A stretch of DNA of 64,000 bases. It comes from Rhodovarius crocodyli (lineage in GTDB: Bacteria > Pseudomonadota > Alphaproteobacteria > Acetobacterales > Acetobacteraceae). Below the pieces are notes generated by a model. The model was not told the origin of the DNA. It worked only from the letters and a program-made list of their open reading frames with translations, and did no database searches. The stretch spans positions 1-64,000 of the forward strand of contig CAMDJV010000005.1 of the NCBI GenBank assembly GCA_945901085.1, read 5' to 3'. The translations under genes and the position numbers were made by a program. Shown piece after piece: positions 1 through 8,839 of this stretch. The stretch's first letter is position 1; every line of letters starts with the position of its first letter.

Positions 1-1109
1 AGATCGGCGGCGGGTTCGGCAATGCGCAAGCCGCCGGCGATGTTGAGATAGACATCATTCTGGCCGAGATTGAGCCCGGCGCGGGCCTCCAGCACCGCCA
101 GCAGCATCGAAAGCCGCCCGCTATCCCATCCCACCACGGAACGCCGGGGCGAGCCGCCATTGGAGGGCGAGAGCAACGCCTGCACCTCCACCAGCACCGG
201 TCTTGTGCCCTCCACCCCGGCAAATACCGCGCTGCCGGAAATATTGCCCCGCCGCTCGGCCAGGAACAGGGCGGAAGGATTGGCCACCTCCACCAGCCCG
301 CCCTCGGTCATTTCGAAGACGCCGATCTCATCGGTGGCGCCAAAACGGTTTTTGGTGGCGCGCAGGATGCGGAATTGATGGCCGCGATCGCCTTCGAAAT
401 ACAGCGTCGCATCCACCATGTGCTCCAGCACGCGCGGCCCGGCCAAGGTGCCCTCCTTGGTGACATGGCCGACCAGCACGAGGGCGAAGCTTTCCGATTT
501 CGCCACCCGGATCAGTTCGGCGGCGCAGGCGCGCACTTGCGCCACCGTGCCCGGCGCGCTGTCCAGCGTGTCCAGCCACATGGTCTGGATGGAATCGATC
601 ACCACCAGGGCGGCCTGTTTCTCGGCCTGCAAGGTGGCCACGATGTCGCGCAGCGCGGTGGCGGAGGCCAGGGCCAGCGGTGCGCCTTCCAGCCCCAGCC
701 GCCTCGCGCGCAGCCGCACCTGGGCCACCGCCTCTTCGCCCGAGATGTACAGGGTGCGATGCCCTGCCGCTGCCATATGCGCCGCCGCCTGCAGCAGGAT
801 GGTGGATTTGCCGATGCCAGGGTCGCCCCCCACCAGCACGGCCGAGCTTTCGACGAAGCCGCCACCCAACACGCGATCAAGCTCGGCAATGCCGGTCAGC
901 ATGCGTGCGGGCGGGGCGCTTTCGCCGGCGAGATCAACAAACTCCACCCGCCGCCCCGGGCCGGCCTTGGAAGCGGGGCCGGGGCCGCGCGGGACTGGTG
1001 CTTCCTCGACCAGGGTGTTCCACTCGCCGCAGGCATCGCAGCGGCCCTGCCACTTGGCATGCGCCGCGGCGCAGCTTTGACAGACGAAGCGGATTTTATC
1101 CTTGGCCAT
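1..1109 (-). CDS. radA: DNA repair protein RadA, 3' end beyond the left edge
   Basis: RadA (Sms) is a RecA-like ATPase that drives branch migration during recombinational repair. About 369 codons are visible, starting at ATG 1109; the family is about 455 residues, so the C-terminal Lon-like part lies off the left edge. Seen: a four-cysteine zinc finger (Cys10, 13, 24, 27), Walker A GGDPGIGKST with Lys101, a Walker B-like strand ending in ID (about 171-172), and the RadA-specific KNRFG motif at about 253-257. It lies 60 bases downstream of htpX on the same strand and may be co-transcribed with it. The assignment is secure; only the end is missing. Confidence 0.96.
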   Translation of the reverse strand, partial: MAKDKIRFVCQSCAAAHAKWQGRCDACGEWNTLVEEAPVPRGPGPASKAGPGRRVEFVDLAGESAPPARMLTGIAELDRVLGGGFVESSAVLVGGDPGIGKSTILLQAAAHMAAAGHRTLYISGEEAVAQVRLRARRLGLEGAPLALASATALRDIVATLQAEKQAALVVIDSIQTMWLDTLDSAPGTVAQVRACAAELIRVAKSESFALVLVGHVTKEGTLAGPRVLEHMVDATLYFEGDRGHQFRILRATKNRFGATDEIGVFEMTEGGLVEVANPSALFLAERRGNISGSAVFAGVEGTRPVLVEVQALLSPSNGGSPRRSVVGWDSGRLSMLLAVLEARAGLNLGQNDVYLNIAGGLRIAEPAAD

Positions 1110-1169
1110 GCGGCGAAGCATGCCCTGGGCCGGGCCGCGCCGCCATATCCGCAGGGCTGGGCGGGCGGC

Positions 1170-2093
1170 TTACCCCCAGGGATTGCGCCGCCCCGGAACT
1201 GCCCAAGGGCTGGCTGTGGGCCGGGGCGCTGCCGCAATCATTGCCCCGCCGCCGCCGCGCATCGCCCGCAGCCGGGCCACCCGTTCGGCCGTGGGCGGAT
1301 GGGTGGTGAAGAGCCCGCGCAACCCGCCGGAAAGCGGGTTGATGATGAACATATGGGCGGTGGCGGGGTTGGCTTCGGCGCCCTCATTCACCGCGCGGGC
1401 GGCATAGGTTTCCAGCCGCTCCAGCGCGCCGGCCAGCCATTCTGGGTCACCGCAGATTTCAGCGCCTTCGCGGTCGGCCTCGTATTCGCGGGCACGGCTG
1501 ATCGCCATTTGGACGATGGAGGCGGCGATGGGGCCCAGAATGACCAGCAGCAGGCCGGCAATGGGGTTAGTGTTGCGCTGGCCATCGCGCCCGCGCATGG
1601 CAAACATGCCACCGAATTGCGCCACCATGCCAATGGCGCCCGACAAGGTGGCGGCGATGCTCATCACCAGCGTGTCGCGATGCTTGATATGGGCCAGTTC
1701 ATGCGCGACCACGCCGGCCACCTGGCGCTCATCCATCAGGTCTAGCAGGCCGGAATTCACCGCCACCGCAGCATCTGAGGGGCCACGCCCGGTGGCGAAG
1801 GCATTGGGCTGATCCTCATGGATAACATAGAGCGCGGGCATGGGCAGGCCGGCGCGGTCGGCCAATTGGCGGACCATGGCGTACAGGCGCGGCGCCTCGG
1901 CCTCGCTCACTGGCTGAGCATTGTTCATCCGCAGCACGGCGCCCGCGCTGCCCCACCAGGCAAAGAGGTTCATGCCCGCCGCCATCAGCAGCGCGACCAC
2001 CGCGCCGCCCCCGCCGCCAATGGCATAGCCCACCGCGGCGAAAATCGCGCTCAGCGCGGCCAGCAGGATGAAGGTGCGGAAATAGCCACCCAT
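1170..2093 (-). CDS. htpX: Membrane zinc metalloprotease HtpX
   Basis: HtpX is an M48 protease of the cytoplasmic membrane that takes part in membrane-protein quality control. The 307-residue product starts MGGYFRTF. It has two N-terminal hydrophobic segments (about 7-28 and 31-50), the zinc motif HELAH at 131-135, two further hydrophobic stretches, and a downstream EYEADREGAE helix that supplies the third zinc ligand. The open frame continues 46 codons upstream, but ATG 2093 gives the family N-terminus. It is divergent from the DUF1674 gene, with about 46 bases between the starts. Confidence 0.95.
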   Translation of the reverse strand: MGGYFRTFILLAALSAIFAAVGYAIGGGGGAVVALLMAAGMNLFAWWGSAGAVLRMNNAQPVSEAEAPRLYAMVRQLADRAGLPMPALYVIHEDQPNAFATGRGPSDAAVAVNSGLLDLMDERQVAGVVAHELAHIKHRDTLVMSIAATLSGAIGMVAQFGGMFAMRGRDGQRNTNPIAGLLLVILGPIAASIVQMAISRAREYEADREGAEICGDPEWLAGALERLETYAARAVNEGAEANPATAHMFIINPLSGGLRGLFTTHPPTAERVARLRAMRGGGGAMIAAAPRPTASPWAVPGRRNPWG

Positions 2094-2139
2094 GGCAGGC
2101 GCCTCTTGCTCAATCGAACGAGCATGGCACATGGGGTGG

Positions 2140-2334
2140 ATGGAGCATGAAGAGCAAGAGCCAAAACCCACGGTCGAACCGAAAGGCGCGCCGCGCACAG
2201 CGCCACCGCTGACGATTCTCAACCGGCCCAAGCGGCCCTATTCGCCGCCGGCGATTGAGGATGGTGGCCCTACCGGCCCCGAGCCAACCCGCTACAATGA
2301 TTGGGAGCGGAAGGGCCGCGTCAGCGATTTCTGA
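2140..2334 (+). CDS. DUF1674 / SDHAF4-like succinate dehydrogenase assembly factor
   Basis: This 64-residue protein carries the DUF1674 C-terminal signature: GPEPTRYNDWERKG followed by a terminal DF. The mitochondrial SDHAF4 family, which assists flavinylated SdhA during complex II assembly, shares this domain. The N-terminal half is charged and proline-rich, without a transmembrane segment. Start ATG 2140 is preferred; in-frame ATGs at 2131 and 2092 would add 3 or 16 residues. No sdh genes are in the window. Family assignment is firm from the motif; function is inferred from the family. Confidence 0.85.
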   Translation: MEHEEQEPKPTVEPKGAPRTAPPLTILNRPKRPYSPPAIEDGGPTGPEPTRYNDWERKGRVSDF

Positions 2335-2345
2335 GGGTTTTGCAT

Positions 2346-3305
2346 ATGCGGCTATTGATTTCGGAACCGGCGCTGGCGCTGGCCAGCCCCCTGCCGGCGG
2401 GTGTGACGCCGGTGGTGTTCCGGGTGGGTGAAACGCCCGGCCCCTTCGATATCGCCTTCCTCTCGCGCGATCTCAATATGGGTGGCGCGCGGGACACGCC
2501 GGCGCCGGGTTTCGCCGGTTTCGTCGCGGCATTGGCGGCCGAGCCCGGGCTGCAATGGCTGCATGTGAATTCCGCCGGGGTGGACCGGCCGCAATACAAG
2601 GCGCTGATGGCGCGCGGCGTGCGGGTCAGCACCTCGGCCGGGGCCAATGCGCTGGGCGTGGCGCAAAGCGCCGTGGGCTGCGTGATGATGCTCTCACGTG
2701 GTTTTCTGGGTTGGATGGATGCGCAATCCAAGCGGGAATGGCGCCCGGCTACCATGCCTTTCCCCCCCGATCTGCAAGGCCAGACCGCCACGGTGGTGGG
2801 GCTGGGCCCGGTGGGCAGCGAAGTGGGGCGCCTGCTGGCAGCGATTGGGCTGAAGGTGCATGGGCTGTCGCGCAATGCGCGCGATGTGGCCCCGCCAGGC
2901 TTTCTCTCGGCCGGGCGCTATGCCGATCTGGCACCGCTCCTGCCGGGCACGGATTGGCTCTGCCTGTGCTGCCCCATCAGCGACATCACCCGCAACCTGG
3001 CCAGTGCTGAGGCCATCGCCGCGCTGCCCAAGGGGGCCCATATCATCAATGTAGCGCGCGGCGGCGTGATGGATGAGGCAGCCGCGCTCGCGGCTTTGCA
3101 CAGCGGGCATTTGCGCGGCGCCTATGTGGATGTTTTCGAATTGGAGCCGCTGCCGCCGCAGAGCCCCTGGTGGGATGCGCCCAATACTTTGGTCTCGCCG
3201 CATGCTGCCGGGCCCGCTGCCGGCAATCTGGCCCGCGCGGCGGATTATTTCCGCCGCAATCTGGAGCGGTATCTGGCCGGCGAGAAGCTGCTCAACCAGG
3301 CCTGA
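2346..3305 (+). CDS. D-isomer-specific 2-hydroxyacid dehydrogenase
   Basis: This 319-residue NAD(P)-dependent dehydrogenase has a Rossmann motif GLGPVG at 152-157 and the catalytic Arg-Glu-His set: Arg238 in INVARGG, Glu267 in FELEPLP, and His286 in SPHAAG. It belongs to the D-lactate/glyoxylate/phosphoglycerate dehydrogenase superfamily and lacks the ACT or ASB regulatory domains of SerA. The substrate cannot be read from the sequence; a glyoxylate/hydroxypyruvate reductase-like role is possible. Start ATG 2346 is 11 bases after the DUF1674 stop, so the two may share a transcript. Confidence 0.88.
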   Translation: MRLLISEPALALASPLPAGVTPVVFRVGETPGPFDIAFLSRDLNMGGARDTPAPGFAGFVAALAAEPGLQWLHVNSAGVDRPQYKALMARGVRVSTSAGANALGVAQSAVGCVMMLSRGFLGWMDAQSKREWRPATMPFPPDLQGQTATVVGLGPVGSEVGRLLAAIGLKVHGLSRNARDVAPPGFLSAGRYADLAPLLPGTDWLCLCCPISDITRNLASAEAIAALPKGAHIINVARGGVMDEAAALAALHSGHLRGAYVDVFELEPLPPQSPWWDAPNTLVSPHAAGPAAGNLARAADYFRRNLERYLAGEKLLNQA

Positions 3306-3353
3306 CCCCTCCGGGTATTTAGTTAAATAACAATTGACCCATCATGCATCTGT

Positions 3354-4262
3354 GTGGGAGTACCCGCGCAGGTTGCAAGGGCGATCGCGTTGTCTAAGCC
3401 GGAGTTGTCTGAAAATCAGGCATCACTCGCCGCCCTGAAACGGGTTGGCACGCGTGAGGTCACACCGCGCTTCAAGGCGGCGCGCACCGATGTGGCCGAG
3501 CGGCCTTTTGCGCCCCCTGAGGCCTATCTGGAAGCATCACCTGCACCACCCCGGGTCGCCGGGGCGCCAATGGGCGAAAAACCCTTTCCCAGCACCGGCC
3601 CCTATGGCCATCGCCAGCGCATGCGCGAAAAGCTGCTGGGCCGGGGGCCGGAGGCGCTGGCGGATTATGAGGTGCTGGAAATGCTCCTCTTCGCCGCCTT
3701 TCGCGACGGCGACACCAAGCCGCTGGCCAAGGCGCTGATCAACCGCTTCGGCAGTTTTGCCAAGGTGCTGGCGGCGCCGCCCGATGCGCTGATGGCCGCC
3801 CCCGATATCGGCCTGCATGCCGCGGCCGCGGTGAAGATCGTCCAGGCCGCCGCCATGCGGATGATGCAGGCCGAGCTTCTGGAACAACCGCTGCTGAACA
3901 ATTGGGAGCGGCTGATGGGCTATCTCACCGCCGCCCTCTCACGCGAGAAAATCGAGCAGTTCCGCGTGCTCTTCCTCGACAGCAAGAACCGCCTGATCGC
4001 CGATGAGGCGCAGGCGCGCGGCACGGTTAACCACACCCCGGTCTATCCGCGAGAGGTGGTGAAACGGGCGCTGGAACTGCACGCAACCGCCCTGATCCTG
4101 GTGCATAACCACCCCAGCGGCGACCCCACCCCCTCGCGCGCCGATATCGAGATGACGGCGGCGGTGAAGGGGGCTGCTGCCGTGCTGGAAATCATGGTCC
4201 ATGACCATCTGATCCTGGGCAATGGCAAATGGACCAGCTTCCGGCGGGAGGGGCTGCTTTAG
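3354..4262 (+). CDS. radC: RadC-family JAB/MPN-domain protein
   Basis: RadC proteins combine an N-terminal helix-hairpin-helix-like region with a C-terminal JAMM metal-binding domain. Here the HxHPSG...D signature is HNHPSGDP at 251-258 with Asp264. Despite the old name, the biochemical role is unsettled. The GTG start at 3354 gives 302 residues, longer than the usual 220-230; the first 70 residues are low in conservation. An internal ATG at 3570 (MGEKPF) would give the normal length, and a TTG at 3390 is another option. The start is therefore uncertain; the gene call is firm. Confidence 0.88.
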   Translation: MGVPAQVARAIALSKPELSENQASLAALKRVGTREVTPRFKAARTDVAERPFAPPEAYLEASPAPPRVAGAPMGEKPFPSTGPYGHRQRMREKLLGRGPEALADYEVLEMLLFAAFRDGDTKPLAKALINRFGSFAKVLAAPPDALMAAPDIGLHAAAAVKIVQAAAMRMMQAELLEQPLLNNWERLMGYLTAALSREKIEQFRVLFLDSKNRLIADEAQARGTVNHTPVYPREVVKRALELHATALILVHNHPSGDPTPSRADIEMTAAVKGAAAVLEIMVHDHLILGNGKWTSFRREGLL

Positions 4263-4434
4263 CCGGTGATTTTCAGCACCCGGGCTGCGGTATTGCCCAG
4301 GATATCGGCCTTTTGCACATCCATGGCGGCAAAGCGCTGGCCTAGGTTGATCGCCACCTCATTCGCGCCGCGCACCGGCGAGGCCGGGATGGCCGCCTCT
4401 GGCCCCAGCCGCGCTGCAGAATGGCCTGCTCTGG
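4259..4434 (-). pseudogene. Remnant C-terminus of an amidohydrolase-family protein
   Basis: On the minus strand, the frame ending in TAA at 4259-4261 reads about 55 residues that look like the tail of a TIM-barrel amidohydrolase: a stretch ending KADILGNTAARVLKITG, resembling the family's closing helix (ADILGGNAARLLGL-like). There is no start codon or catalytic domain; the upstream sequence runs into the end of the neighbouring lipoprotein gene in another frame. The stop overlaps the last bases of radC. I read it as a decayed fragment left after a deletion. It could be chance resemblance, since only one helix is recognisable. Confidence 0.45.
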
Positions 4435-5061
4435 TCAGATCGACCTTTCGCGCAGCAGCACAAGCCCCGGCCCATCACCCATCCAGCCTGGCAATTCCTG
4501 TAGCAATTGCGCCGGTGCTATGCCCAGATCCGGCGCTTCATCGGGCTGTTGCGGCGTGGTGGCGGGCGGGGTTGCGGTGCCGGGTGCGGGTGGCTGCGCG
4601 GCGCCGGCTTCGGGCACGGTATAGTCCGGCACGATCCGCGCCTGCGCGCCCTCGATCACCAGAACCCGCGCGCCCACCTCCAGCGGCACCAAATCGCGCT
4701 GCACCACGCTCACCAACTCGCCATTGCGTTTGCGCACCACATATTCCACGCCGTCGCCGCTATTGGCCGCGCGCTCGGCGGCGCTGCCGATCAGCCCGCC
4801 CATCAGGGCACCGCCCACGGCGCCCAGCGCCTCGGCCACGCGGTTGCCCGGGGTGGTGCTGCCCAGCACGCCGCCGGCCGCCGCGCCGGCCGCCGCACCG
4901 GTGGTGCCATCGGCTGCGATCTGAATACGGCGGAAGCCGGCCACCACGCCCTGTTCGGTGCGGTTGGCCTGCTGCACCGCGCGGGTGGCATATTCATTGG
5001 CGGAATAGCGGTTGCCGCAACCCGCCAGCAGCAGCGTCAGCACGAGAAGGGTCCTGATCAT
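4435..5061 (-). CDS. Glycine-zipper lipoprotein, SlyB/17-kDa antigen-like
   Basis: This 208-residue exported lipoprotein starts MIRTLLVLTLLLAGCGN, a short signal peptide ending in lipobox LAGC (Cys15). Residues about 55-95 are a Gly/Ala-rich glycine-zipper hairpin as in SlyB and the rickettsial 17-kDa surface antigen. A beta-rich segment follows (about 105-147), then a Pro/Ala/Thr-rich linker and a short tail. Such proteins sit in the outer membrane; a structural envelope role is inferred. It is divergent from dapF with about 45 bases between. The frame is open far upstream, but the signal peptide fixes the start. Confidence 0.8.
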   Translation of the reverse strand: MIRTLLVLTLLLAGCGNRYSANEYATRAVQQANRTEQGVVAGFRRIQIAADGTTGAAAGAAAGGVLGSTTPGNRVAEALGAVGGALMGGLIGSAAERAANSGDGVEYVVRKRNGELVSVVQRDLVPLEVGARVLVIEGAQARIVPDYTVPEAGAAQPPAPGTATPPATTPQQPDEAPDLGIAPAQLLQELPGWMGDGPGLVLLRERSI

Positions 5062-5106
5062 TCCCGCCACATAGCGCGGGCGGGCGGCGCGGCCTATATG
5101 CATTGC

Positions 5107-5928
5107 ATGCGTATCCCCTTCCGCAAGATGCATGGCGCGGGCAATGACTTTGTCATCCTCGATGCCAGACAGGCCGAATTGCCGCCCATCACCCCGCAGG
5201 GGGCGCGATGGCTGGCCGACCGCAATTTTGGCGTGGGGGCGGAGCAAATCATTCGCCTCGAACCCACGGAAGAGGCTGATGTGTTCATGCGCATCCTCAA
5301 CCCCGATGGCAGCGAGGCGGGGGCCTGCGGCAATGCCACGCGCTGCGTCGCCCGCATTATTTTCGATGAAACCGGCCGCAACCATGCGGTGGTGCAGACC
5401 ATCTCGGGCCTGCTGCCGGTGCGCGTGACCGCGGATGGGCTGATCGAGGCCGATATGGGCCCGGCCCGGCTGGGCTGGGCCGAGGTGCCGCTGGCGCAGG
5501 CGATGGACACGCTGCATTTGCCCCTGGCGGGCGACCCGGCGGCCTGTTCCATGGGCAACCCGCACGCCACCTTCTTCGTGCCCGACCTCGGCGCCGTGGA
5601 TGTGGCGGCGCGCGGCCCGGTGCTGGAGCGTGACCCGCTCTTCCCCGACCGCGCCAATATCGGCTTTGCCCAGATTTTGGGGCCAGAAGAGATCCGGCTG
5701 GTGATGTGGGAGCGTGGCGCGGGCATGACCATGGCCTGCGGCTCGGGCGCCTGTGCCACCTTGGTGAATGCGCATCGGCGCGGCCTCACCGGGCGGCGGG
5801 CGCGGGTGCATTTGCCCGGCGGCACCCTCACCATCACCTGGCGCGAGGATGGCCATGTGCTGATGGAAGGCCCCGCCGCGCTCTCCTTCCTGGGCGAGTT
5901 GGATGGGGCGCGCCTTGTCGCCGCCTGA
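5107..5928 (+). CDS. dapF: Diaminopimelate epimerase
   Basis: DapF converts LL- to meso-diaminopimelate for lysine and peptidoglycan synthesis. At 273 residues it has normal length. The two active-site cysteines are Cys74 in AGACGNATR and Cys211 in ACGSGACAT. The N-terminal motif KMHGAGNDFV is typical. Start ATG 5107 is preferred; an ATG at 5098 would add three residues. The 3' end overlaps mtaB by 26 bases, implying translational coupling in a dapF-mtaB-ftsY operon. Confidence 0.97.
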   Translation: MRIPFRKMHGAGNDFVILDARQAELPPITPQGARWLADRNFGVGAEQIIRLEPTEEADVFMRILNPDGSEAGACGNATRCVARIIFDETGRNHAVVQTISGLLPVRVTADGLIEADMGPARLGWAEVPLAQAMDTLHLPLAGDPAACSMGNPHATFFVPDLGAVDVAARGPVLERDPLFPDRANIGFAQILGPEEIRLVMWERGAGMTMACGSGACATLVNAHRRGLTGRRARVHLPGGTLTITWREDGHVLMEGPAALSFLGELDGARLVAA

Positions 5929-7120
5929 AACCCTTGCCTTCGGTTGCCGGCTGAACAGTGCCGAGGCCGATACCATGGCCAGGCTGGCGGCGGCGGGCGG
6001 GCTCTCCCATGCGCTCATCGTCAATACCTGCGCTGTCACCGCCGAGGCCGAATCCCAGGCCCGCCAGGCCATCCGCCGCGCCGCGCGCGAGGCGCCGGGC
6101 CGGCCCATCATTGTCACCGGCTGCGCTGCCACGCTGGCCCCGGCAAGCTGGGCGGCGCTGCCCGGCGTCATCCGCGTGCTGGGCAACCCCGAGAAACTGC
6201 AGCCGCAAAGCTGGGGCGCACCGGAAACCCCCACGCCCCCCGCCGCCACCCGAAGCCGCGCCCGCGCCTTTCTGGAGGTGCAGCAGGGCTGTGACCATCA
6301 CTGCACCTTTTGCGTCATCCGCCTGGCGCGCGGCCCCTCCCGCACCTGGGCGCTGGATGATGTGCTGGGCGCCACCAGGCAGGCGGTGGCGCGCGGCCAG
6401 CAGGAGGTCATCCTGACCGGCGTGGACCTCGCCAGTTGGCAGGATGGCACGGCTGGACTTGCGGCCCTGGTGCGGGGCTGCCTGGGCGTGCCCGGGCTGG
6501 CGCGGCTGCGCCTCTCCTCGCTCGACCCTGCGGTGGTGGGGGCGGATTTGCTGGCACTGTGGCGCGATGAGCGCCGGCTGGCACCCTTTCTGCATCTCTC
6601 GGCGCAGCATGGTGATGGGCTTATCCTCAAGCGCATGCGCCGCCGCCATGGCCCGGATACCGTGCCAGAACTGGCCGAGGCCGCCCGCGCCGCGCGCCCC
6701 GATATGGCGTTTGGCGCTGACCTCATCGCCGGCTTCCCCACCGAGGAGGAGGGCCATCACGCCGCCTCTCTTGCGCTGATCGAGGCGCTGCGTCCCGCCC
6801 TGCTGCATGTCTTCCCCTATTCCGCCCGCCCCGGCACCGCGGCCGCCCGGCTGCCGGCCCTGGCCCCGCCGGTGGTGGCCGCCCGCGCCGCCGCCCTGCG
6901 CGCCGCCGGCCAGCGCCACGCCCATGCCGCCGCCGCCGCGCGCATCGGCTGCATCGAGCAGGCGATTTTTGATTCCAGCACCGAAGCCACCACCGCCCAG
7001 GGCCTGCGCCTGCGCCTGACCAGCGGCGAGGTGCCGCGCGGTGCCCTGCGCGCGCTGCGGGTGGTGGGTGCCGATGGCGCGGTGCTGCTCGCCGAGGAGG
7101 CCCAAAATGGCGTTGCGTGA
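5903..7120 (+). CDS. mtaB: tRNA t6A37 methylthiotransferase MtaB
   Basis: MtaB is a radical-SAM enzyme that converts t6A37 to ms2t6A37 in tRNAs reading ANN codons. The 405-residue product has the three N-terminal cysteines of the UPF0004 domain (Cys15, 43, 74), the radical-SAM motif CxxxCxxC at Cys130, 134 and 137, and the family helix GADLIAGFPTE. The C-terminal region is short and I cannot see a clear TRAM domain. It overlaps dapF by 26 bases and ftsY by 14 bases. MiaB is the main alternative, but length and context favour MtaB. Confidence 0.9.
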   Translation: MGRALSPPETLAFGCRLNSAEADTMARLAAAGGLSHALIVNTCAVTAEAESQARQAIRRAAREAPGRPIIVTGCAATLAPASWAALPGVIRVLGNPEKLQPQSWGAPETPTPPAATRSRARAFLEVQQGCDHHCTFCVIRLARGPSRTWALDDVLGATRQAVARGQQEVILTGVDLASWQDGTAGLAALVRGCLGVPGLARLRLSSLDPAVVGADLLALWRDERRLAPFLHLSAQHGDGLILKRMRRRHGPDTVPELAEAARAARPDMAFGADLIAGFPTEEEGHHAASLALIEALRPALLHVFPYSARPGTAAARLPALAPPVVAARAAALRAAGQRHAHAAAAARIGCIEQAIFDSSTEATTAQGLRLRLTSGEVPRGALRALRVVGADGAVLLAEEAQNGVA

Positions 7121-8159
7121 CCTGTGGGGAAAGCTGACCGGCGGCGGCGCAACCCCGCCCGAGGCACCCCCCTTAGCCCCCCCCTTGGCCCCACCCTCGG
7201 CCGAGCCAGCCCCCGAGCCAGCCCCCGGGCCAGCCCCCGGCTTTTTCGGCCGCCTCAAGGCTGGCCTGGCCCGCAGCACCGCCCGCCTCACCGAAGGGCT
7301 CACCGCCGCCTTCACCAAGCGCAAGCTGGATGATGCGGCGCTCGAGGAGTTGGAAGAGACGCTGATCACCGCCGATATCGGCGTCGCCGCCTCGTCCCGC
7401 ATCGTGCAAAGCTTCCGCCGCACCCGCTTTGGCCGCGAAGTCTCGCCTGAGGAGGTGAAGGAGGCGCTGGCCGGGGAGATCGCCGCCATTCTCGCCCCCG
7501 TCGCCCGGCCCATGCCCATCGATACCAGCCATGCCCCGCATGTGGTGCTGGTGGTGGGGGTGAATGGCGTGGGCAAGACCACCACCATCGCCAAGCTCGG
7601 CCAGCAATATGTGGCCGAGGGTAAGCGGGTGATGTTTGCCGCCGGTGATACCTTCCGCGCCGCCGCGGTCGAACAATTGCAGATTTGGGGCGAGCGTACC
7701 GGCGCCACCGTCGTCGCCGCCGCAAAGCATGGTGGTGACGCTGCGGGCCTCGCCTTTGATGCCCTGACCCAGGCGCGCGCCGAGGGCTATGATGTTCTGC
7801 TGATCGACACCGCCGGCCGGCTGCACAACAAGACGGCGCTGATGGACGAGCTGCGCAAAGTCGTGCGCGTCATCAAGCGGGTGGATGAGACCGCGCCGCA
7901 TTCCGTACTGCTGGTGCTGGACGCCACCACCGGCCAGAACGCCGTGCAGCAGGCGAAAATCTTTAGCGAGATGGTGGATGTCACCGGCATTGCGGTGACC
8001 AAGCTCGATGGCTCGGCCAAGGGCGGTGTGGTGGTGGCGCTGGCGCAGGAATTCGCCATCCCGCTGCATATGGTGGGGGTGGGCGAGAAGGCGGAAGATT
8101 TGCGGCCCTTCGATGCCGGCGAATTCGCCCGTGGGCTGGTGGGGCTGGAAGAGGGCTGA
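7107..8159 (+). CDS. ftsY: Signal recognition particle receptor FtsY
   Basis: FtsY is the SRP-receptor GTPase that docks ribosome-nascent chain complexes at the membrane. The 350-residue product has an N-terminal Pro/Ala-rich linker (about 17-46), an NG domain with G1 GVNGVGKTT at 151-159, the SRP-GTPase box DTAGRLHNK, and G4 TKLDGSAKGG. Start ATG 7107 lies inside the end of mtaB. The acidic N-terminal domain of enteric FtsY is absent, as in many alphaproteobacteria. The linker is encoded by C-rich near-repeats that are prone to length change. Confidence 0.97.
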   Translation: MALRDLWGKLTGGGATPPEAPPLAPPLAPPSAEPAPEPAPGPAPGFFGRLKAGLARSTARLTEGLTAAFTKRKLDDAALEELEETLITADIGVAASSRIVQSFRRTRFGREVSPEEVKEALAGEIAAILAPVARPMPIDTSHAPHVVLVVGVNGVGKTTTIAKLGQQYVAEGKRVMFAAGDTFRAAAVEQLQIWGERTGATVVAAAKHGGDAAGLAFDALTQARAEGYDVLLIDTAGRLHNKTALMDELRKVVRVIKRVDETAPHSVLLVLDATTGQNAVQQAKIFSEMVDVTGIAVTKLDGSAKGGVVVALAQEFAIPLHMVGVGEKAEDLRPFDAGEFARGLVGLEEG

Positions 8160-8202
8160 GCCACCCCTTGACCCCGCGCCGCCACCGCGCCACGCCAAGC
8201 AG

Positions 8203-8832
8203 ATGCATATCACCCGCTTCTTCCTCATCCGCCACGCCCTCGTCACCCCGGCGGCGCGGAGTATCCTTTATGGCAGCATGGATGTGGCGCTGTGCGAGAT
8301 GGCGCTGCGGCAGGAGGCGGCGCTGTATCGCTGGCTGGCGGCCAGGCTGCCGCCGGGCAGCCATTGGGTGACATCGCAATTGGCCCGCACCAAGGCCACG
8401 GCGGCGGCGATCTTCGCCGGCGGCTACCCGGCCCAGCCGCTGGAAGAGGAGCCTGATCTGGCCGAGCAGCATCTGGGCGAGTGGCAGGGCATTGTGCATG
8501 AGGCGCTGGTTGAGCGCCTGCGCCACCCCCCGCACCCCTTCTGGCCGCATGCCGCCGAGGAGGAGCCGCCGGGCGGCGAGAGTTTCGCCCATGTCGTGGC
8601 CCGGGTGGGCCCGGTGCTGGAGCGCCTGGCCAAGCAGCAGGCTGGCGGCGATGTGGTGATCGTGGCGCATGGTGGCTCGATCCGTGCCGCGCTGGCGCAT
8701 GCCATGGGCATCACGGCGCATCAGGCGCTGCTGTTCAGCATCAAGAATCTGGGCCTGACCCGGCTGGAGAAGACCGGGCCGGATTGGCGGGTGGCGGCGG
8801 TGAATGAGGAGCCTTGGACCCTGCCGGGGTAA
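8203..8832 (+). CDS. Histidine phosphatase (phosphoglycerate mutase-like) family protein
   Basis: This 209-residue protein of the histidine phosphatase superfamily has an RH catalytic pair at Arg10-His11 (LIRHALV, with Ala where RHG is usual), a second histidine in VIVAHGGS at His156, and a conserved acidic residue before LGEWQG (about Glu88). It could act on a phosphorylated metabolite, such as an alpha-ribazole phosphate or phosphoglycerate-like substrate; the sequence does not tell which. It starts 43 bases after ftsY and runs convergently into the MFS gene, leaving only 7 bases. Confidence 0.82.
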   Translation: MHITRFFLIRHALVTPAARSILYGSMDVALCEMALRQEAALYRWLAARLPPGSHWVTSQLARTKATAAAIFAGGYPAQPLEEEPDLAEQHLGEWQGIVHEALVERLRHPPHPFWPHAAEEEPPGGESFAHVVARVGPVLERLAKQQAGGDVVIVAHGGSIRAALAHAMGITAHQALLFSIKNLGLTRLEKTGPDWRVAAVNEEPWTLPG

Positions 8833-8839
8833 GGCTGGG

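Noticed and set aside
375-1745. A long open frame (456 codons) on the plus strand across radA and htpX
   Set aside because: It is antisense to two conserved genes, has low-complexity His/Gly/Ala composition and no recognisable domain; typical of GC-rich shadow frames.
5062-6249. Long minus-strand frame extending upstream of the lipoprotein across dapF and mtaB
   Set aside because: Antisense to dapF/mtaB; the signal peptide at 5061 marks the true start of the lipoprotein.
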